Shown: in pieces, positions 44,295-53,705 of the stretch
How positions within the stretch are numbered: position 1 is the first letter of the stretch
Layout: each line of letters starts with the position of its first letter
Assembly (NCBI GenBank): GCA_902623185.1
Contig: CACNSW010000005.1
Span: 1 to 61,983 of the forward strand
Length of the DNA stretch: 61,983 bases
Direction of reading: 5' to 3'
Source: an uncultured SAR116 cluster alpha proteobacterium
Lineage (GTDB): Bacteria; Pseudomonadota; Alphaproteobacteria; Puniceispirillales; Puniceispirillaceae
Program-made: the position numbers and the translations under genes
Notes under the pieces: model-generated
Database searches by the model: none
What the model was told of the DNA's origin: nothing
What the model saw: only the letters and a program-made list of their open reading frames with translations

Positions 44295-45512
44295 ATGAAG
44301 CCGCGCTTTTTGTTTGTCGAACAGGTTGATGTTTCGCACAAAATAGTGCTATTGCGCTTAGATCTTAACGTTCCCGTAAAACATGGTTTGATTACTGACG
44401 ATACTCGGCTGCAGCGTGTTCTCCCGGGAATAGTGGCATTGCGTGCTGCTAAAGCTAGTATTGTCATCCTGACGCATTTTGGCCGGCCTATGGGAAAGGT
44501 AGTCAATGAATTTTCAGTTGCTCCGGTGGCGGCCGCATTGTCGGCGAAGCTTGGCTGTGAGGTGCCTGTTGAGACAGAATTTATCTGCAATACCGGGCAG
44601 TTAGCGATAGGCCGCCTTGGTGCGGGTGATGTACTGATGATGGAAAATCTCCGTTTTCATCCCGGGGAGGAAGCCAATGATGCTGATTTTGCGGCTGCAT
44701 TGGCAAAGCTTGGTGATATCTATGTTGGCGACGCTTTCTCTTGTGCTCACAGAGCGCATGCCTCGGTAGACGCGCTGCCGTTGCAGATGGCAGCGGCCGG
44801 GAAGACAGTTTGTGCAGGACGTTCAATGGGGACTGAGCTTGCCGCTCTTGAGGCAGCATTGAGTAACCCAAAACGACCTGTTATTGCAATTGTTGGCGGC
44901 TCAAAAGTGTCAACAAAGCTGAAAATTCTCGAAAATCTAGTGACCCGCGTAGATGGCATTGTGCTTGGCGGCGGTATGGCCAACACTTTTCTTTTAGCGA
45001 TGGGGCATAATGTTGGTGCATCTCTCGTGGAAGCAGATATGGTGGAAACAGTTAGTAATATTATGGCAGCAGCAACTTCTAATGACTGCCGGTTGATCCT
45101 GCCGATTGACGCGCTGGTGGCATGTGAATTTGCAGTTGGTGCACCACATCGCGTTGCCGCGATTGAAGCCTTGAGTGACAATGAGATGATACTCGATGTA
45201 GGGCCAGCATCGATTTCGGCGATTACAGATTTTCTCTCGACCTGCAAGACAGTTGTCTGGAATGGGCCCATTGGTGCATTTGAGTTTCCGCCGTTCGATA
45301 AAGGTACAACCGCGGTTGCGCGAGCCGTGGCTGCAAGGACTATGTCTGGCGTGGTGCTCAGTGTTGCAGGTGGCGGTGATACCATAGCTGCCCTTGCAAA
45401 GGCTGGGAGCTGTGACCAATTATCATATGTATCAACTGCCGGCGGAGCATTTTTGGAATGGTTAGAAGGCAAAACTCTGCCCGGTGTTGAGGCGCTTCGG
45501 ACCGACAGATAG
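44295..45512 (+). CDS. pgk: Phosphoglycerate kinase
   Basis: A 405-residue glycolytic/gluconeogenic enzyme interconverting 1,3-bisphosphoglycerate and 3-phosphoglycerate with ADP/ATP. Substrate-binding RLDLNVPVKHG near 19-29, THFGRPMGK near 60-68, FSCAHRAHAS near 150-159, nucleotide-binding GGSKVSTKLKIL near 195-206 and GGGDTIAAL near 357-365 are all present. The usual neighbours gap and fba are absent; MsrA follows 70 bases downstream. The AT-rich bases upstream may hold its promoter. Length is normal. Confidence 0.96.
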   Translation: MKPRFLFVEQVDVSHKIVLLRLDLNVPVKHGLITDDTRLQRVLPGIVALRAAKASIVILTHFGRPMGKVVNEFSVAPVAAALSAKLGCEVPVETEFICNTGQLAIGRLGAGDVLMMENLRFHPGEEANDADFAAALAKLGDIYVGDAFSCAHRAHASVDALPLQMAAAGKTVCAGRSMGTELAALEAALSNPKRPVIAIVGGSKVSTKLKILENLVTRVDGIVLGGGMANTFLLAMGHNVGASLVEADMVETVSNIMAAATSNDCRLILPIDALVACEFAVGAPHRVAAIEALSDNEMILDVGPASISAITDFLSTCKTVVWNGPIGAFEFPPFDKGTTAVARAVAARTMSGVVLSVAGGGDTIAALAKAGSCDQLSYVSTAGGAFLEWLEGKTLPGVEALRTDR

Positions 45513-45582
45513 GCGTCAATGGTCAGTAAATTAGCCTTTGTAGCTTCAACGATGGCCAACAAGCCAAAATTAGGAGGTAAGA

Positions 45583-46269
45583 ATGCTGTTCAGTAACCCA
45601 TTCAAAACCAGACTGCCTTGTGGAGAGGAGTTCCTTCCGGGGCGTAAGACGCCGATTTGGAATGGAACACCGCACGCTGTGCTGAGAACGCCGACCGCGC
45701 CTCCTTTTCCTGCTGAATATTCCAAGATCATCCTCGGTCTTGGCTGCTTCTGGGGAGCTGAGCGATTGTTTTGGCAGTTGGATGGCGTCTTCAGCACGGC
45801 TGTTGGTTATGCAGGTGGTGTTACTCCCAATCCCACTTATGAAGAGGTTTGCTCGGGCCAGACCGGTCATACTGAGGTTGTTCTCTTAGTCTATAATCCG
45901 GCAGTAATCGCCCTTGAGTCGATTTTAAGCGTATTTTGGGAGGAACATGATCCGACACAGGGGTTTCGTCAAGGAAACGACATTGGAACACAATACCGAT
46001 CAGCTATTTTTTATGAAGATGTCGCAGATGCTGATCGTATCACTCGATCAGCAAGTGCGTATGAAGAAGCACTAATTGAATCCGGTTTTGGAAGAATCAC
46101 CACGGAGATTGGCTTACTTGACGAATTTTTCTATGCAGAAGAGTATCATCAGCAATATTTGCATAAAGTCCCCAATGGATATTGTGGTCTGAAGGGTACA
46201 GGTATCGCTTGCTCAACAGCGAAATTAAGTACAAGCCCAAAATCACTCAAAATGCAAGAAGAGGCTTAA
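45583..46269 (+). CDS. msrA: Peptide methionine sulfoxide reductase MsrA
   Basis: A 228-residue MsrA, longer than the minimal 160-180 residue form because of an N-terminal extension of about 45 residues, as in E. coli-type MsrA. The catalytic motif GCFWGAERLFW places Cys at 55. VGYAGG, EVVLLVYNPA, HDPTQGFRQGNDIGTQYRS (catalytic region near 123-141) and a C-terminal YCGLKGTGIACS with recycling cysteines complete the family pattern. It reduces Met-S-sulfoxide in proteins with thioredoxin. It is probably co-transcribed behind pgk. Confidence 0.95.
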   Translation: MLFSNPFKTRLPCGEEFLPGRKTPIWNGTPHAVLRTPTAPPFPAEYSKIILGLGCFWGAERLFWQLDGVFSTAVGYAGGVTPNPTYEEVCSGQTGHTEVVLLVYNPAVIALESILSVFWEEHDPTQGFRQGNDIGTQYRSAIFYEDVADADRITRSASAYEEALIESGFGRITTEIGLLDEFFYAEEYHQQYLHKVPNGYCGLKGTGIACSTAKLSTSPKSLKMQEEA

Positions 46270-46361
46270 GAGTATTCCCCTATTTTTGACCATTGACCTA
46301 ACGGGGGGCTAATGTTAGCTTCCGCGCCATTCTTCCAGAAATCAAAGCGATGGAGGCTAAA

Positions 46362-46487
46362 ATGAAAGTTGCTAGCTCGCTAAAAACGCTGAAATCTCGC
46401 GATCGCAACTGTCAGGTGGTCCGCCGGCGTGGGCGCTTGTATGTGATTAATAAGAGGAACCCCAGGTTGAAAGCACGCCAAGGTTGA
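46362..46487 (+). CDS. rpmJ: 50S ribosomal protein L36
   Basis: A 41-residue basic protein, too short for simple gene calling but unmistakable: it starts [16 protein letters not shown] and ends with [14 protein letters not shown], with the RRRGRLYV core. It is the alphaproteobacterial type without the C-x2-C zinc motif of long-known L36 (only one Cys, near residue 17). GGAGG stands eight bases before ATG 46362. It lies alone, outside a ribosomal protein operon, as in other alphaproteobacteria, and is followed by a rho-independent terminator. Confidence 0.95.
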   Translation: MKVASSLKTLKSRDRNCQVVRRRGRLYVINKRNPRLKARQG

Positions 46488-46515
46488 TCTGCTGTTGTAG
46501 CGACTGATGGAATGC

Positions 46516-46537
46516 GGTCAGCTTGCTGGCCTTTTTT
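46516..46537 (+). terminator. Rho-independent terminator after rpmJ
   Basis: Inverted repeat GGTCAG/CTGGCC with a four-base loop (one G-T pair), followed directly by six T residues. It ends the short rpmJ transcript. The remaining 208 bases up to glcD hold no tRNA or gene that I can see. Confidence 0.75.
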
Positions 46538-46745
46538 ATTTCGGTATTGTGCCGGGCGATGATTATTACCGCCATGCAATGGACCGGAGATTATAGGTAA
46601 AGATGTGTATGGTGTTGCGAACATTGGTCGCAAAATATGACTGCTATCGGCCTTTACCTTGATCCGTCACTTGTTGATATTTGTAGATGATGGTGAGCGG
46701 ATATCGGGCTCATAATCTCAACCCCACTAATAAGAGAGAATTACA

Positions 46746-48233
46746 ATGTTGATGCCGGTCCCAGATCAGAGCGTAATTGATAAGCGAGACTCAATTTGCG
46801 CGAAGCTTAAAACACTCGTGCCTGCAGATTGTGTAGTCCACTCCCCTGAGAGCATGCGAGCATTCGATGCTGACGCACTCTCTGCTTATCGTCAACTGCC
46901 GCTTGCCGTGGTGCTTCCAGAAACAGTCGAACAGATTGCCGAATTGATGAAATGGTGCAAGGCAGCAGGTATCAAAGTGGTGCCGCGCGGAGCAGGAACC
47001 TCGTTATCTGGTGGAGCGTTGCCACTAGCTGATGCAGTGTTGCTTGGACTTGGGAAATTCAACCGTATTCTTGAGGTTGATTATGATAATCGCTGCGTTG
47101 TAGCCCAACCTGGTGTTACCAACCTCGCCATCACGCATGCGGTTCAGGCTGCTGGTTTTTATTATGCGCCTGACCCTTCCAGCCAAATTGCTTGTTCTGT
47201 CGGTGGCAATGTGGCGGAAAATTCCGGTGGGGTGCATTGCTTGAAATACGGTCTCACAACTAATAACCTTTTGGGCATAGAGATGGTGACGATGGACGGT
47301 GAAATCTTGCGCCTTGGTGGCAAGCATCTCGATGCTGGTGATTATGATCTGATGGGCGTAATGACTGGCTCTGAAGGGTTGCTTGGCGTGGTTTCTGAGG
47401 TGACGCTTAGGATTTTACAGAAACCAGCTACCCAGCGTGCTTTGCTTGTAGGCTTTGATGACACTGGTTCAGCTGGTAAGGCTGTTGGTGATGTTATTGC
47501 GGCTGGGATCATCCCAGCCGGCATGGAAATGATGGATGGTCTGGCCATCAATGCTGCTGAGGATTTTGCTAACGCTGGATATCCGCGTAGTGCAGCCGCG
47601 TTAATCATTGTCGAGTTGGATGGGCCAGAGGTAGAAGTCAATGTATTGATTGAGCGTGTCGAGGCAATTATGCTTGCTGCCGGGGCATCATCGGTCAAGA
47701 TTAGCAACTCCGAGGAGGAGCGCAACCTTTTCTGGGCTGGCCGTAAATCGGCCTTTCCGGCTGTTGGGCGAATTTCACCTGACTATCTTTGCATGGATGG
47801 TACGATTCCAAGACGGCGTCTGCCAGACATGATGGTAAGGATGTCCTCGCTAAGTCAGAAGTATGGATTGCGTGTTGCAAATGTCTTTCATGCAGGAGAC
47901 GGTAATCTTCACCCACTAATCTTGTTTGACGCTAACCAACCTGGCGAATTGAAACGAGCCGAAGATTTTGGCGCTGACATTCTCCGAAGCTGTGTGGAGA
48001 TGGGCGGCGTTTTGACTGGAGAGCATGGTGTCGGCGTTGAAAAGCGGGATCTGATGGATATTCAATTCACTGAAGAAGATCTCAAGCAGCAACAGCGGCT
48101 GAAATGTGCCTTTGACTCTGATCACCTGTTGAACCCAGGCAAGGTATTTCCACAGCTCCATCGTTGCGCGGAATTGGGCAGGTTGCATGTTCACAAGGGA
48201 AAAATGCCATATCCTGACATACCTCGTTTTTAG
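46746..48233 (+). CDS. glcD: Glycolate oxidase subunit GlcD (FAD-binding)
   Basis: A 495-residue FAD-linked oxidase subunit. The FAD_binding_4 domain has VPRGAGTSLSGGALPLADAV near 78-97 and PDPSSQIACSVGGNVAENSGG near 142-162 (in outline); the C-terminal half has VFHAGDGNLHPLI and TGEHGVGVEKR, typical of GlcD/D-lactate dehydrogenase. With GlcE and GlcF it oxidises glycolate to glyoxylate at the membrane and passes electrons to the quinone pool. Unusually 230 bases separate it from glcE, which otherwise is tightly followed by glcF. Confidence 0.95.
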   Translation: MLMPVPDQSVIDKRDSICAKLKTLVPADCVVHSPESMRAFDADALSAYRQLPLAVVLPETVEQIAELMKWCKAAGIKVVPRGAGTSLSGGALPLADAVLLGLGKFNRILEVDYDNRCVVAQPGVTNLAITHAVQAAGFYYAPDPSSQIACSVGGNVAENSGGVHCLKYGLTTNNLLGIEMVTMDGEILRLGGKHLDAGDYDLMGVMTGSEGLLGVVSEVTLRILQKPATQRALLVGFDDTGSAGKAVGDVIAAGIIPAGMEMMDGLAINAAEDFANAGYPRSAAALIIVELDGPEVEVNVLIERVEAIMLAAGASSVKISNSEEERNLFWAGRKSAFPAVGRISPDYLCMDGTIPRRRLPDMMVRMSSLSQKYGLRVANVFHAGDGNLHPLILFDANQPGELKRAEDFGADILRSCVEMGGVLTGEHGVGVEKRDLMDIQFTEEDLKQQQRLKCAFDSDHLLNPGKVFPQLHRCAELGRLHVHKGKMPYPDIPRF

Positions 48234-48463
48234 TAGGGGGTGTGGTCTTGATAATAACGTGTTTGGGCAGCCATTTTTTCAGCTCCCGCAAAAAAATTGG
48301 AATAGTAAAAATCAATTAGAATGTAATTTGAAATTTGCTTGAGCAGACAATCTCGGATTACGCTATAGATACTTACCAAAATCGATGGTGATGCGCTTTG
48401 CAGCGCTGGTAGCAGATTTGTCGCTAATGTTTTCAATTAGATTCAAGGAATGACGCTTTATCC

Positions 48464-49663
48464 ATGACCCTCGTTACTGTATCAAATCTTGATGAGGTGA
48501 GAGAAGTTGTGAATGACGCGATGGCAGATAGGCGCCAAGTTGAGATTCTCGCTTCTGGCAGCAAGCGCGCGCTTGGTCGACGCTGTTCGTACGATTTGAC
48601 CATGGATCTTTCAGCAATGACAGGAATAATTGATTATCAACCCGAAGAGTTGGTGATCACGCTGCGTGCTGGAACGCCCATGTTAGAGGTCGGGGCTGCA
48701 CTCGCCCAGGCCAGGCAGATGTTGGCCTTTGAGGTGCCTGATTACAGCCATCTTTTTGATACCTCTGGTTCTGGGACAATCGGCGGTGTTGTTGCCACCA
48801 ATCTATCAGGGCCGCGACGCTTGACGGTGGGAGCTGCCCGTGACTATCTACTTGGTTTTGAGGCAATTTCAGGCCGTGGAGAAGCCTTTAAGTCAGGTGG
48901 TAGAGTTATGAAGAATGTAACCGGATATGATCTTTCAAAATTGATGACAGGGTCATTTGGGACGCTTGCCGTGATGGATGAGATCACGCTAAAAACATTG
49001 CCGAGCCCTGAGACAAGCTGCTCTTTGATTGTTGAGGCAGTGGATTTTGCAGCAGCAGTCAGCAAAATCTCTGGCCTTTTCGCCACGCCGCATGAACCTA
49101 GTTCCGCCGCGATCTTACCGGCGAGCCTGGCAAAAGAGGCAGGTTTGCAGGAAAGTTCAGGAAACGATTCTTGTGTGATCGTTGTCCGGTTGGAAGGGAT
49201 CCCCATCTCGATTGGCAATCGACTTGACAATCTGCAGCGCCTAGCTGGTGGCTATAGTCTCGAAGCGCCAGCCAGCGAGGCATTGTGGGCAAAAATTAGG
49301 GATGTTAAACTTTTTGCTACGCCAGTGCACGATGTCTGGAAAATATCCTGCGCCCCAACTGATGCTCCGTCATTGGTGAAAAAAATTGAACATAATCATG
49401 AAATAAACTATTTCGCAGATTGGGCTGGTGGGCTTATTTGGATGACCAGTGATAGTAACAATCTTGGGCATGATTTGCGCGCTGCGCTTGCCACTCTTAG
49501 CGGTGGGTTCGCCCTGCTTGTCCGTGATTCTGGGACGACACGACATACAATCCCTCCTTTTCAACCACTTGCCGACCCATTGCTGGCATTACACAAGCGT
49601 GTAAAAGCAGCCTTTGATCCGCTAGCTATTCTCAATGCTGGACGAATGCACGAAGGTATCTAG
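48464..49663 (+). CDS. glcE: Glycolate oxidase subunit GlcE (FAD-binding)
   Basis: A 399-residue second FAD-binding subunit. ILASGSKRALGRR near residues 28-40 and FDTSGSGTIGGVVATNLSGPRR near 101-122 (in outline) form the FAD-binding pattern, and KNVTGYDLSKLMTGSFGTL near 151-169 is the typical GlcE signature. The protein is needed for glycolate oxidase activity with GlcD and GlcF. The 230 bases upstream are AT-rich and could hold a separate promoter. A weak GGAATGACG-like site precedes ATG 48464. GlcF begins 15 bases after its stop. Confidence 0.95.
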   Translation: MTLVTVSNLDEVREVVNDAMADRRQVEILASGSKRALGRRCSYDLTMDLSAMTGIIDYQPEELVITLRAGTPMLEVGAALAQARQMLAFEVPDYSHLFDTSGSGTIGGVVATNLSGPRRLTVGAARDYLLGFEAISGRGEAFKSGGRVMKNVTGYDLSKLMTGSFGTLAVMDEITLKTLPSPETSCSLIVEAVDFAAAVSKISGLFATPHEPSSAAILPASLAKEAGLQESSGNDSCVIVVRLEGIPISIGNRLDNLQRLAGGYSLEAPASEALWAKIRDVKLFATPVHDVWKISCAPTDAPSLVKKIEHNHEINYFADWAGGLIWMTSDSNNLGHDLRAALATLSGGFALLVRDSGTTRHTIPPFQPLADPLLALHKRVKAAFDPLAILNAGRMHEGI

Positions 49664-49678
49664 GCGAAAGTAGAGACC

Positions 49679-50968
49679 ATGCAAACCCATTTCACCACTG
49701 AACAGCTGGCCGATCCAAAAATACGTGAGGCGGACGAGATTCTTCGCAAGTGCGTGCATTGTGGCTTTTGTACCGCAACATGCCCAACTTTTGTGATCAC
49801 TGGTGATGAACGGGACAGCCCGCGCGGCCGCATATGGATGATGCGTGAATTGCTAGAGTCACCCGACAGTGTTTCAGCGGATACTGGATATCATATTGAC
49901 CGTTGTCTGGGCTGTCTTTCATGTATGACAACGTGCCCCTCTGGGGTAGATTACGCCCATCTAGTTGAGATTGGACGGGGAAAGCTAGATAAGTTGGTTC
50001 CGCGTAGCCTTGCGGACAGAGTGATGCGTAAAATATTGGCTATCACTATTCCCTATGCCACTCGCTTTCATGCGCTATTGTGGCTATCTAAGCTAGGCCG
50101 TCCTTTCGCACCAATGATGCCGTCACGAATGCGCGCGGCAATTGCCAAACTGCCAACCAGAATTGCATCCCTCGATCCGGTTGGTGCCACTACCAAGAGC
50201 TTCTCGCCAACAAAACCAAAAATCAAGCGCGTTGCACTGCTAGCTGGCTGTGCACAACGCGCGCTGCACCCGGGAATCAATGCCAGTACGATCCGTGTGT
50301 TGAATCGGTTGGGGGTCGAAGTAGTGGTGCGCAGCGAGGCACATTGCTGCGGTGCGCTCGCGCATCATATTGGCGAGACCAAGGCCGCTGAAAACTCTGT
50401 CAGGCAGGCGCTACTTGCTTGGCAGGATGAAATCAAAAATCGTGGGCTGGATGCAATTGTTGTCAATGCGTCCGGTTGTGGAACAATGGTCAAGGATTAC
50501 GGACATATGCTGGCTGGTGACTTTGAGCTTGGCCATCTGGCTGCAGAAATATCCAGTATGACAGTGGACATAAGCCAGTTGCTGGCTGAAATTGGCATCG
50601 ACTCTATCATCAAACCGGCCCCAGATAACGGGTGGCCAGAGATCTCTTATCATTCGGCTTGCTCTTTGCAGCATGGTCAGAAAATCCACGATTTGCCCCA
50701 GCAATTGCTTCGTAGCGCGGGCTTTACGGTAACACAACCTGTCAATCCACATCTGTGCTGCGGGTCTGCTGGCGTCTATAACATCCTGCAGCCTGATATG
50801 GCCGATGCACTGCGCACACGAAAGCTCTTCACCTTACGGCAGACAGGTGCGATAGCTGTAGCTGCTGGCAATATCGGCTGCATTTCACAGCTTGATGAGG
50901 ACACATTGCCGGTGCGTCACACAATTCAATTTATTGATTGGGCCAGTGGCGGCCCGTCACCGCTCTGA
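49679..50968 (+). CDS. glcF: Glycolate oxidase iron-sulfur subunit GlcF
   Basis: A 429-residue protein with two N-terminal [4Fe-4S] ferredoxin motifs, CVHCGFCTATCP near 24-35 and CLGCLSCMTTCP near 77-88, followed by two CCG domains (SEAHCCGAL near 220; NPHLCCGSAG near 359) that bind a further cluster in the heterodisulfide-reductase family. It carries electrons from GlcDE to quinone. It completes the glcDEF set; the stop lies eight bases from the stop of the convergent fumarase gene. Confidence 0.95.
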   Translation: MQTHFTTEQLADPKIREADEILRKCVHCGFCTATCPTFVITGDERDSPRGRIWMMRELLESPDSVSADTGYHIDRCLGCLSCMTTCPSGVDYAHLVEIGRGKLDKLVPRSLADRVMRKILAITIPYATRFHALLWLSKLGRPFAPMMPSRMRAAIAKLPTRIASLDPVGATTKSFSPTKPKIKRVALLAGCAQRALHPGINASTIRVLNRLGVEVVVRSEAHCCGALAHHIGETKAAENSVRQALLAWQDEIKNRGLDAIVVNASGCGTMVKDYGHMLAGDFELGHLAAEISSMTVDISQLLAEIGIDSIIKPAPDNGWPEISYHSACSLQHGQKIHDLPQQLLRSAGFTVTQPVNPHLCCGSAGVYNILQPDMADALRTRKLFTLRQTGAIAVAAGNIGCISQLDEDTLPVRHTIQFIDWASGGPSPL

Positions 50969-50976
50969 GGGTCGCC

Positions 50977-52584
50977 TCAGTCTAGATCAAAGAAGTCATT
51001 TCCCTTGTCATCTGTAATGATGAAGGCCGGAAAATTGCTCACTTCAATCCGCCATATAGCCTCCATACCAAGTTCTGGGTATTCAAGAACTTCAACCTTT
51101 TTAATTGATTCCAGTGCCAGCTTAGCGGCAACGCCGCCAATACAGCCGAGATAGAAGCCACCATTTGTTGCGCAACTATCTCGTACTTGGTTCGATCTGT
51201 TGCCTTTAGCAAGCATTACCAATGATCCACCTGCCTGTTGGAACGTGCTTACATAGCTGTCCATTCGTCCGGCCGTTGTTGGTCCAAACGAGCCAGAGGC
51301 CATCCCCTCGGGTGTCTTTGCTGGGCCGGCATAATAGATCGGATGGTTTTTGAAATAATCAGGCAAATCCCCTTCGGCCTGGAACCTTGCGAGCAATTTT
51401 GCATGGGCAATGTCACGGGCGACAATGATGGGTCCGGTTAGTGATACCCGGGTTGCTACCGGATGCTGGCTCAAGGCAGCCCTAATTTTTCCCATAGGCT
51501 GCGTTAGATCAATGACGACCTCATCTTGGTCCGTCTCGGTATCGGCTGAGGGTAAGAATTTTGCGGGGTCACGCTCCAATCTCTCGATAAACAGGCCTTC
51601 TGGTGTGATTTTAGCAAGTGCCTGCCTGTCCGCCGAGCAAGATACGCCGATACCTATGGGGCAAGAGGCGCCATGACGAGGTAGTCGGATGACGCGGACA
51701 TCGTGACAGTAATACTTTCCACCAAATTGAGCGCCGATCCCTAAATCACGGGTAATTTTTAGAATCTCCTCCTCCCACTTCAGGTCACGCCAGGCATACC
51801 CGAGTAGATTACCTTCAGTAGGCAAATTATCGAGCGCGCGAATGGACGCCATTTTCACCGTCTTAAGATTAAATTCAGCAGAGGTGCCGCCAATAACAAT
51901 CGCTAGGTGGTAGGGTGGGCAGGCCGATGTGCCAAGATCGAGAAGGGTCGCCCTGATAAAGTCCCGTAACCGTCCAGGATTCAATACCTCCTTGGTTTTT
52001 TGATGTAGAAAGGTCTTGTTTGCTGAACCGCCGCCCTTCTGTATGAAGGTAAATTTATATTCGAGCCCCTTACTGGCATAAAGTTCGATCTGTGCGGGTA
52101 AGTTTGTCGACGTGTTGGTTTCTTCAAACATCGAGGAGGCAGCCAGTTGCGAATAGCGTAGATTACTTTTCTGATAGGTGTTGAAGACGCCACGCGACAA
52201 GGCTTCACCATCATCACCGGTAACCAGCACCTTGTCACCGCGATATCCACTAATAATTGCCGTACCGGTATCTTGGCACATCGGCAGTAAGCCATCTGCA
52301 GCGATAACCGCATTCTTCAACATCTCTAACGCCACAAAGCGGTCATTGCGGGTTGCCTCAGGGTCATCGAGTATTTTGGAAAGCTGACCCAGGTGGCTAC
52401 TGCGCAGCAGATGAGAGATATCAGAAAAGGCGCGCTCTGCGAGCACGGTCAACCCTTCAGGGTCTACGCGTAGAAAGGTCTCTCCATCTAATCGGACCAA
52501 TTTTACATATTTGGGCGACACCAATTCATATTCGGTATCGTCGGGACCGAGGGGAAACATAGGGCTATAGGCAAAGTCAGCCAA
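50977..52584 (-). CDS. Class I fumarate hydratase (iron-sulfur)
   Basis: A 535-residue class I fumarase converting fumarate and malate in the TCA cycle. The cluster cysteines are in [10 protein letters not shown] (C103), [12 protein letters not shown] (near 217) and [12 protein letters not shown] (near 305). C-terminal [11 protein letters not shown] and [11 protein letters not shown] are also typical. The [4Fe-4S] cluster makes it oxygen-sensitive in contrast to class II FumC. The gene lies in a thyA - ssrA - sspB - fumarase row; the sspB gene is 44 bases upstream on the same strand and may share a transcript. Confidence 0.95.
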   Translation of the reverse strand: MADFAYSPMFPLGPDDTEYELVSPKYVKLVRLDGETFLRVDPEGLTVLAERAFSDISHLLRSSHLGQLSKILDDPEATRNDRFVALEMLKNAVIAADGLLPMCQDTGTAIISGYRGDKVLVTGDDGEALSRGVFNTYQKSNLRYSQLAASSMFEETNTSTNLPAQIELYASKGLEYKFTFIQKGGGSANKTFLHQKTKEVLNPGRLRDFIRATLLDLGTSACPPYHLAIVIGGTSAEFNLKTVKMASIRALDNLPTEGNLLGYAWRDLKWEEEILKITRDLGIGAQFGGKYYCHDVRVIRLPRHGASCPIGIGVSCSADRQALAKITPEGLFIERLERDPAKFLPSADTETDQDEVVIDLTQPMGKIRAALSQHPVATRVSLTGPIIVARDIAHAKLLARFQAEGDLPDYFKNHPIYYAGPAKTPEGMASGSFGPTTAGRMDSYVSTFQQAGGSLVMLAKGNRSNQVRDSCATNGGFYLGCIGGVAAKLALESIKKVEVLEYPELGMEAIWRIEVSNFPAFIITDDKGNDFFDLD

Positions 52585-52628
52585 GAAAGTTCTCCTGTTT
52601 TTCTTTTTTGAGAAAACGGGGCAGAGAG

Positions 52629-53135
52629 TCAGGACGGATTTTTTCGGAAACTGTCCAGTTGCACGACATCGGCTGTTTCTTGCTCCCCGCCTGGCTTGAC
52701 CTCCGTGCTGATAACATCACGTTCCTCGATATCATCTCCCTCGATATCTTCACCCTCATCATGATCGATCACACCAAATTGAAGGCCAAAACCGACCGAA
52801 GGGTCATTGAAATTCGTTACTGCATCATACGGTACAATCATTGGTGAGGGCTTCCCACCAAAGAACAAAGTGATACTAAATTTGTCTTCCTCGACGACGA
52901 GATCGGCATATTGGTACTGAATTACTATGGTGATAGTGTCCGGGTGGTCGCGTAACAGTGACTCTTCCATCTCTACGCACGGATGTTGGGTATTGAAGCT
53001 AATATAGAAATGGGTGTCACCCGGCAATCCAGCTCTTTCAACGATGGTCAGCGCTGCTCGTACAACCGTTCGTAGCGAGTTCTCGACAAGCAGTTCGTAA
53101 TTCAGGCCTACTTTTTGACCGTCGTTGCCATCCAT
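52629..53135 (-). CDS. sspB: SspB adaptor for ClpXP (alpha type)
   Basis: A 168-residue adaptor that binds ssrA-tagged proteins and delivers them to the ClpXP protease. The core holds [15 protein letters not shown] near 10-24, THFYISFNT near 41-49, [33 protein letters not shown] region near 91-122 (in outline) and an acidic flexible linker. The very C-terminus [12 protein letters not shown] resembles the ClpX-binding XB motif. It stands directly downstream of the tmRNA gene, on the same strand, with only about 35 bases between the RNA and ATG 53135. A TATAGA hexamer upstream could be an additional promoter. Confidence 0.93.
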   Translation of the reverse strand: MDGNDGQKVGLNYELLVENSLRTVVRAALTIVERAGLPGDTHFYISFNTQHPCVEMEESLLRDHPDTITIVIQYQYADLVVEEDKFSITLFFGGKPSPMIVPYDAVTNFNDPSVGFGLQFGVIDHDEGEDIEGDDIEERDVISTEVKPGGEQETADVVQLDSFRKNPS

Positions 53136-53170
53136 TTAGTATTGCCCGTCTATAGTTGCGATTCGAATTT

Positions 53171-53520
53171 ACGTGGATCGCTTCTGTTGCCAGGTGCGAT
53201 CCAAACCCCGCCAGACTGAGCTCAATCAATCTGGGCTTAAGATCGGTTGCTTGCGCAGAACTAAGCTGCGATTGCTACCGGAGCAGTGTTGTCATTTGCA
53301 ACTACTACATGGCCCGATAACGGCGGGTACCATACCGAGCGAAAATACTGCCTTTACCACATGCGTCGATCCTGTTTCGCCCCCATGTTTTCAGCCTGAA
53401 TTTCCACATTACCGCCGTGTAGACGGCACTGAGGCTGAAATGGTGGAGGCGCCGGGTACCGCCCCCGGGTCCACTCTGCTTATTCCACAGCACGTTTATC
53501 GCCATAGCTGGCAAACCAGC
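53171..53520 (-). ncRNA. ssrA: Circularly permuted two-piece tmRNA (ssrA)
   Basis: The RNA rescues stalled ribosomes and adds a degradation tag. Reading down the minus strand, the acceptor piece comes first: a GCTGG/CCAGC hairpin near 53520, a T-arm-like stem CCGGG/CCCGG with a seven-base loop, then CGCCTCCACCA ending at 53441. An intervening spacer (53385-53440) is bounded by TTTCAGCCT/AGGCTGAAA. The coding piece starts at 53384 with GGGGGCGAAACAGGATCGACG; its GGGGGCG pairs with CGCCTCC over seven bases, including the G3-U70 wobble used by alanyl-tRNA synthetase. The tag frame follows, then a GGATCGC/GCGATCC hairpin near 53175-53202. The 3' end is approximate. Gene permutation is characteristic of alphaproteobacteria. 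Confidence 0.93.
53261..53299 (-). other. ssrA tag reading frame (ANDNTAPVAIAA)
   Basis: Starting with the resume codon GCA at 53299, the frame reads ANDNTAPVAIAA and ends at TAG (53263-53261). With the charged alanine the tag is A-ANDNTAPVAIAA. The start AND(N) and the end in A-A are the determinants that SspB and ClpX bind, respectively; this agrees with the adjacent sspB gene. Confidence 0.92.
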
Positions 53521-53526
53521 AGAATT

Positions 53527-53555
53527 AATATAAGCGCAAGAGCCGCAGTTTGAAA
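53527..53555 (-). promoter_or_regulatory. Likely ssrA promoter
   Basis: On the minus strand TATATT (53532-53527) lies about seven bases before the first hairpin of the acceptor piece. A poor -35 match (TTTCAA) is 17 bases upstream. Position and spacing suit a sigma-70 type promoter. The thyA gene reads the other way, 150 bases beyond. Confidence 0.45.
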
Positions 53556-53705
53556 GGAAAGTTTTGGTGCTGTCCACGATGCTATCCATTTGGTCCTCTC
53601 TTAACGCTCCAAACGGTGCTTGAATGTCTGCAACTAACGTGTATTTTTATTAAATCATTCGGGCGCACACCCGACATAAATCATTTTGCAGGCAGCACGG
53701 GTCTT

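Noticed and set aside
44747-45562. Minus-strand open frame of 271 codons
   Set aside because: Antisense of pgk, whose family motifs are complete; composition is Ser/Ala/Thr-rich without domain.
46538-46745. Possible tRNA or small RNA between rpmJ terminator and glcD
   Set aside because: No cloverleaf, T-loop or conserved box could be found.
53173-53589. Open frames on both strands between sspB and thyA (126 and 94 codons)
   Set aside because: They overlie the tmRNA; the RNA stem pairing and the tag frame explain the sequence, and neither frame has a Shine-Dalgarno or known domain.
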